Source: Selenomonadaceae bacterium
GTDB taxonomy: Bacteria; Bacillota; Negativicutes; Selenomonadales; Selenomonadaceae
Length of the DNA: 64,000 nucleotides
NCBI GenBank assembly: GCA_030523645.1
Contig: JAUNIB010000001.1
Coordinates: 310,001-374,000, forward strand
Direction of reading: 5' to 3'
In this document: positions 62,438 through 64,000 of the stretch, one piece after another
Layout: the number at the start of each line of letters is the position of its first letter
How positions within the stretch are numbered: the first letter of the stretch is position 1
Program-made: the position numbers and the translations under genes
The notes under the pieces: model-generated
Database searches by the model: none
Told to the model about the DNA's origin: nothing
Seen by the model: only the letters and a program-made list of their open reading frames with translations

Positions 62438-63088
62438 ATGGCACAGATTACCGCTGCAATGGTTAAAGACCTGCGTGAGACTACCGGCGCAGGCATGATG
62501 GACTGCAAAAAGGCCCTGGCTGCCGTAGACGGCGACAAGGAGAAGGCTATTGACTGGCTCCGCGAGAAGGGCATGGCTGCCGCTGCCAAGAAGGACAGCC
62601 GCGTAGCTGCTGAAGGCGCTTGCGTATCCTACATTCATGCCGGCGGCAAGATTGGCGTTCTCGTAGAAGTAAACTGCGAGACCGACTTCGTTGCCAAGAC
62701 CGATGATTTCATCGATTTCGCAAAGGACATCGCAATGCAGATTGCCGCTGCTAACCCGACCTGCATTCGCCGCGAAGAGGTTGACACCGCTGCTATCGAC
62801 CATGAGCGTGAAGTTCTTCGTCAGCAGGCTCTCAACGAGGGTAAGCCGGAGAAGATCGTCGAGAAGATGGTTGAAGGCCGCCTCGAGAAGTACTACAAGG
62901 AAGTCTGCCTCATGGAGCAGCCTTTCGTTAAGGATCCGGACAAGACCATTGAGCAGCTTGTCAAGGAGAAGATTGCCAAGATCGGCGAGAAGATTTCCAT
63001 CCGTCGCTTCACCCGCTATCAGCTGGGCGAAGGCATCGAGAAGAAGGAAGAAGACTTCGCAGCTGAGGTTATGGCTCAGATTAAGTAA
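62438..63088 (+). CDS. tsf: Elongation factor Ts
   Basis: A 216-aa nucleotide-exchange factor for EF-Tu. N-terminal UBA-like part [20 protein letters not shown] with [13 protein letters not shown]; core motif [16 protein letters not shown], which contacts EF-Tu. Shorter than the 280-300-aa form of Bacillus and E. coli, matching the one-subdomain form. ATG 62438 with AGGAGG 7 nt before. Confidence 0.95.
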   Translation: MAQITAAMVKDLRETTGAGMMDCKKALAAVDGDKEKAIDWLREKGMAAAAKKDSRVAAEGACVSYIHAGGKIGVLVEVNCETDFVAKTDDFIDFAKDIAMQIAAANPTCIRREEVDTAAIDHEREVLRQQALNEGKPEKIVEKMVEGRLEKYYKEVCLMEQPFVKDPDKTIEQLVKEKIAKIGEKISIRRFTRYQLGEGIEKKEEDFAAEVMAQIK

Positions 63089-63098
63089 TTGATTTAGG

Positions 63099-63136
63099 AG
63101 GCTGTCCGACAGATGTTTGCCGGGCAGCCTTTTTTA
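63099..63136 (+). terminator. Terminator after tsf
   Basis: AGGCTGTCCG / CGGGCAGCCT with one G-T pair, 12-nt loop, then TTTTTT. It separates tsf from pyrH, so pyrH-frr would need its own promoter in 63137-63258 (none convincing seen). Confidence 0.85.
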
Positions 63137-63258
63137 TGCCGTGAGGGAAGAGGATTTCAGAGATTTTCCAACTGAGTGCAATAAAATACTCACGAAAATA
63201 GAGGAAATTTTCTTTCTTTGTCGAATTGTCTTGTAATAAATAAATTGGGGGTATCAGC

Positions 63259-63981
63259 TTGAGTCAGAAGTATAAGCGTGTTGTCCTGAAGCTCTCCGGC
63301 GAATCTATGGCCGGTGAGGAAAAATTCGGCATCAACCCGGCAGTAGTCGAGGAACTGGCAAAGCAGGTAAAGCTTGTTCAGGAGCAGGGAATAGAGGTTA
63401 CTGTCGTCGTAGGCGGCGGCAACATCTGGCGCGGTCTCGCCGGCAGTGCAAAGGGCATGGAGCGCGCAGCAGCCGACTATATGGGTATGCTGGCCACTGT
63501 TATGAACGCTGTGGCTCTGCAGGATGCACTGGAGAAGCTGGGCGTTGATACCCGTGTACAGAGCGCTATTGAGATGCGTGAGGTAGCAGAGCCGTACATC
63601 CGCCGCAAGGCTGTTCGTCATCTGGAAAAGAATCGTGTCGTTATCTTCGCTGCCGGTACCGGTAATCCCTATTTCTCCACCGATACTACTGCGGCTCTCC
63701 GCGCTGCAGAAATTAACGCCGATGTCATCCTCATGGCCAAGAAGGGCGTCGACGGTGTATATGATGATGACCCGAAGAAGAATCCGAATGCGAAGAAGTT
63801 TGAGACTCTCGAATATATCGAGGTTCTCCAGCGCGGTCTGCAGGTAATGGATTCCACGGCTATCAGCCTCTGCATGGACAACAAGATTCAGATTGTTGTC
63901 TTCAATGTTGACAAATATGAGAATATTCTGAAGGCCGCTGTCGGCGAGCCTATCGGCACCACCGTAGGAGGAAACAAGTAA
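63259..63981 (+). CDS. pyrH: UMP kinase
   Basis: A 240-aa bacterial UMP kinase (amino-acid-kinase fold), making UDP from [20 protein letters not shown] at the N-terminus, [33 protein letters not shown] and [19 protein letters not shown] start at 63259 with GGGGGT 7 nt upstream. Its stop overlaps the next start by one nucleotide (TAATG). Confidence 0.96.
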   Translation: MSQKYKRVVLKLSGESMAGEEKFGINPAVVEELAKQVKLVQEQGIEVTVVVGGGNIWRGLAGSAKGMERAAADYMGMLATVMNAVALQDALEKLGVDTRVQSAIEMREVAEPYIRRKAVRHLEKNRVVIFAAGTGNPYFSTDTTAALRAAEINADVILMAKKGVDGVYDDDPKKNPNAKKFETLEYIEVLQRGLQVMDSTAISLCMDNKIQIVVFNVDKYENILKAAVGEPIGTTVGGNK

Positions 63982-64000
63982 TGGTATCCGGTATAATCAA
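63981..64000 (+). CDS. frr: Ribosome recycling factor, start only (cut by window end)
   Basis: ATG 63981 with AGGAGG about 9 nt upstream opens MVSGII and runs off the edge. The assignment rests on the conserved rpsB-tsf-pyrH-frr order; the six visible residues only fit loosely. Confidence 0.6.

Overview
The window reads as chromosome from a diderm Firmicute of the Negativicutes; I cannot name the genus. The Firmicute side shows in a SufS-SufU pair, a YabN-type MazG, Mfd, strong AGGAGG ribosome binding sites, frequent TTG/GTG starts and sigma-A promoters. The outer-membrane side shows in an FhaC/ShlB-type two-partner-secretion (TPS) transporter and a giant LktA/FHA-like exoprotein. No rRNA, CRISPR array, prophage or intact transposase was seen.

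Layout. 0.2-1.8 kb: sufS-sufU, the end of a SUF iron-sulfur operon. 2.1-3.3 kb (minus): a secreted choloylglycine-hydrolase-family enzyme. 3.7-6.9 kb: the TPS transporter, a YbjN-like protein and an unrecognised 346-aa protein, apparently one operon. 7.5-8.7 kb: an AT-rich AAA_14/DUF4143 ATPase between dense repeat clusters. 9.7-28.9 kb: a filamentous adhesin of about 6,400 codons, cut by one in-frame amber codon just after its secretion domain. 29.3-31.9 kb: two DUF445 membrane proteins. 32.1-33.7 kb: DUF47 plus Pit phosphate transporter. 33.7-34.0 kb: tRNA Lys-Glu-Phe. 34.1-35.9 kb: a GDT1/TMEM165-type transporter, DedA and a small two-gene unit with DUF4160. 36.1-37.6 kb: ilvN-ilvC. 37.8 kb: tRNA-Leu, then about 640 bp with no intact gene. 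38.6-45.1 kb: a secreted unknown protein, Dus, EamA (minus), aspartokinase, a membrane acyltransferase (minus) and a second secreted unknown protein (minus). 45.3-50.8 kb: mfd-mazG-SDR, translationally coupled. 50.9-51.2 kb: tRNA Asp-Gly-Cys. 51.4-52.3 kb: rplS and lepB. 52.4-56.3 kb: an FMN riboswitch and ribD-ribE-ribBA-ribH, followed by hslO. 57.3-61.4 kb: wecA-wecB-glmS, giving UDP-GlcNAc, UDP-ManNAc and lipid-linked GlcNAc for envelope glycans. 61.5-64 kb: rpsB-tsf-pyrH-frr, with frr cut by the window edge.

The most unusual material is non-coding or lies in the adhesin region. (1) The amber codon separates the TPS secretion domain from a 6,197-codon rod that stays open in the same frame. 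(2) At least six families of paired-hairpin repeats share one architecture but have different, compensating stems; they crowd the flanks of the 0-29 kb accessory genes and are nearly absent from the 30-64 kb housekeeping part. (3) A terminator-dyad-promoter cassette occurs twice, 21.8 kb apart, upstream of two unrelated genes and flanking the ATPase plus adhesin. (4) A hairpin family with a conserved GCAA-loop core and covarying outer stem sits at three convergent gene junctions and looks like a dedicated bidirectional terminator.
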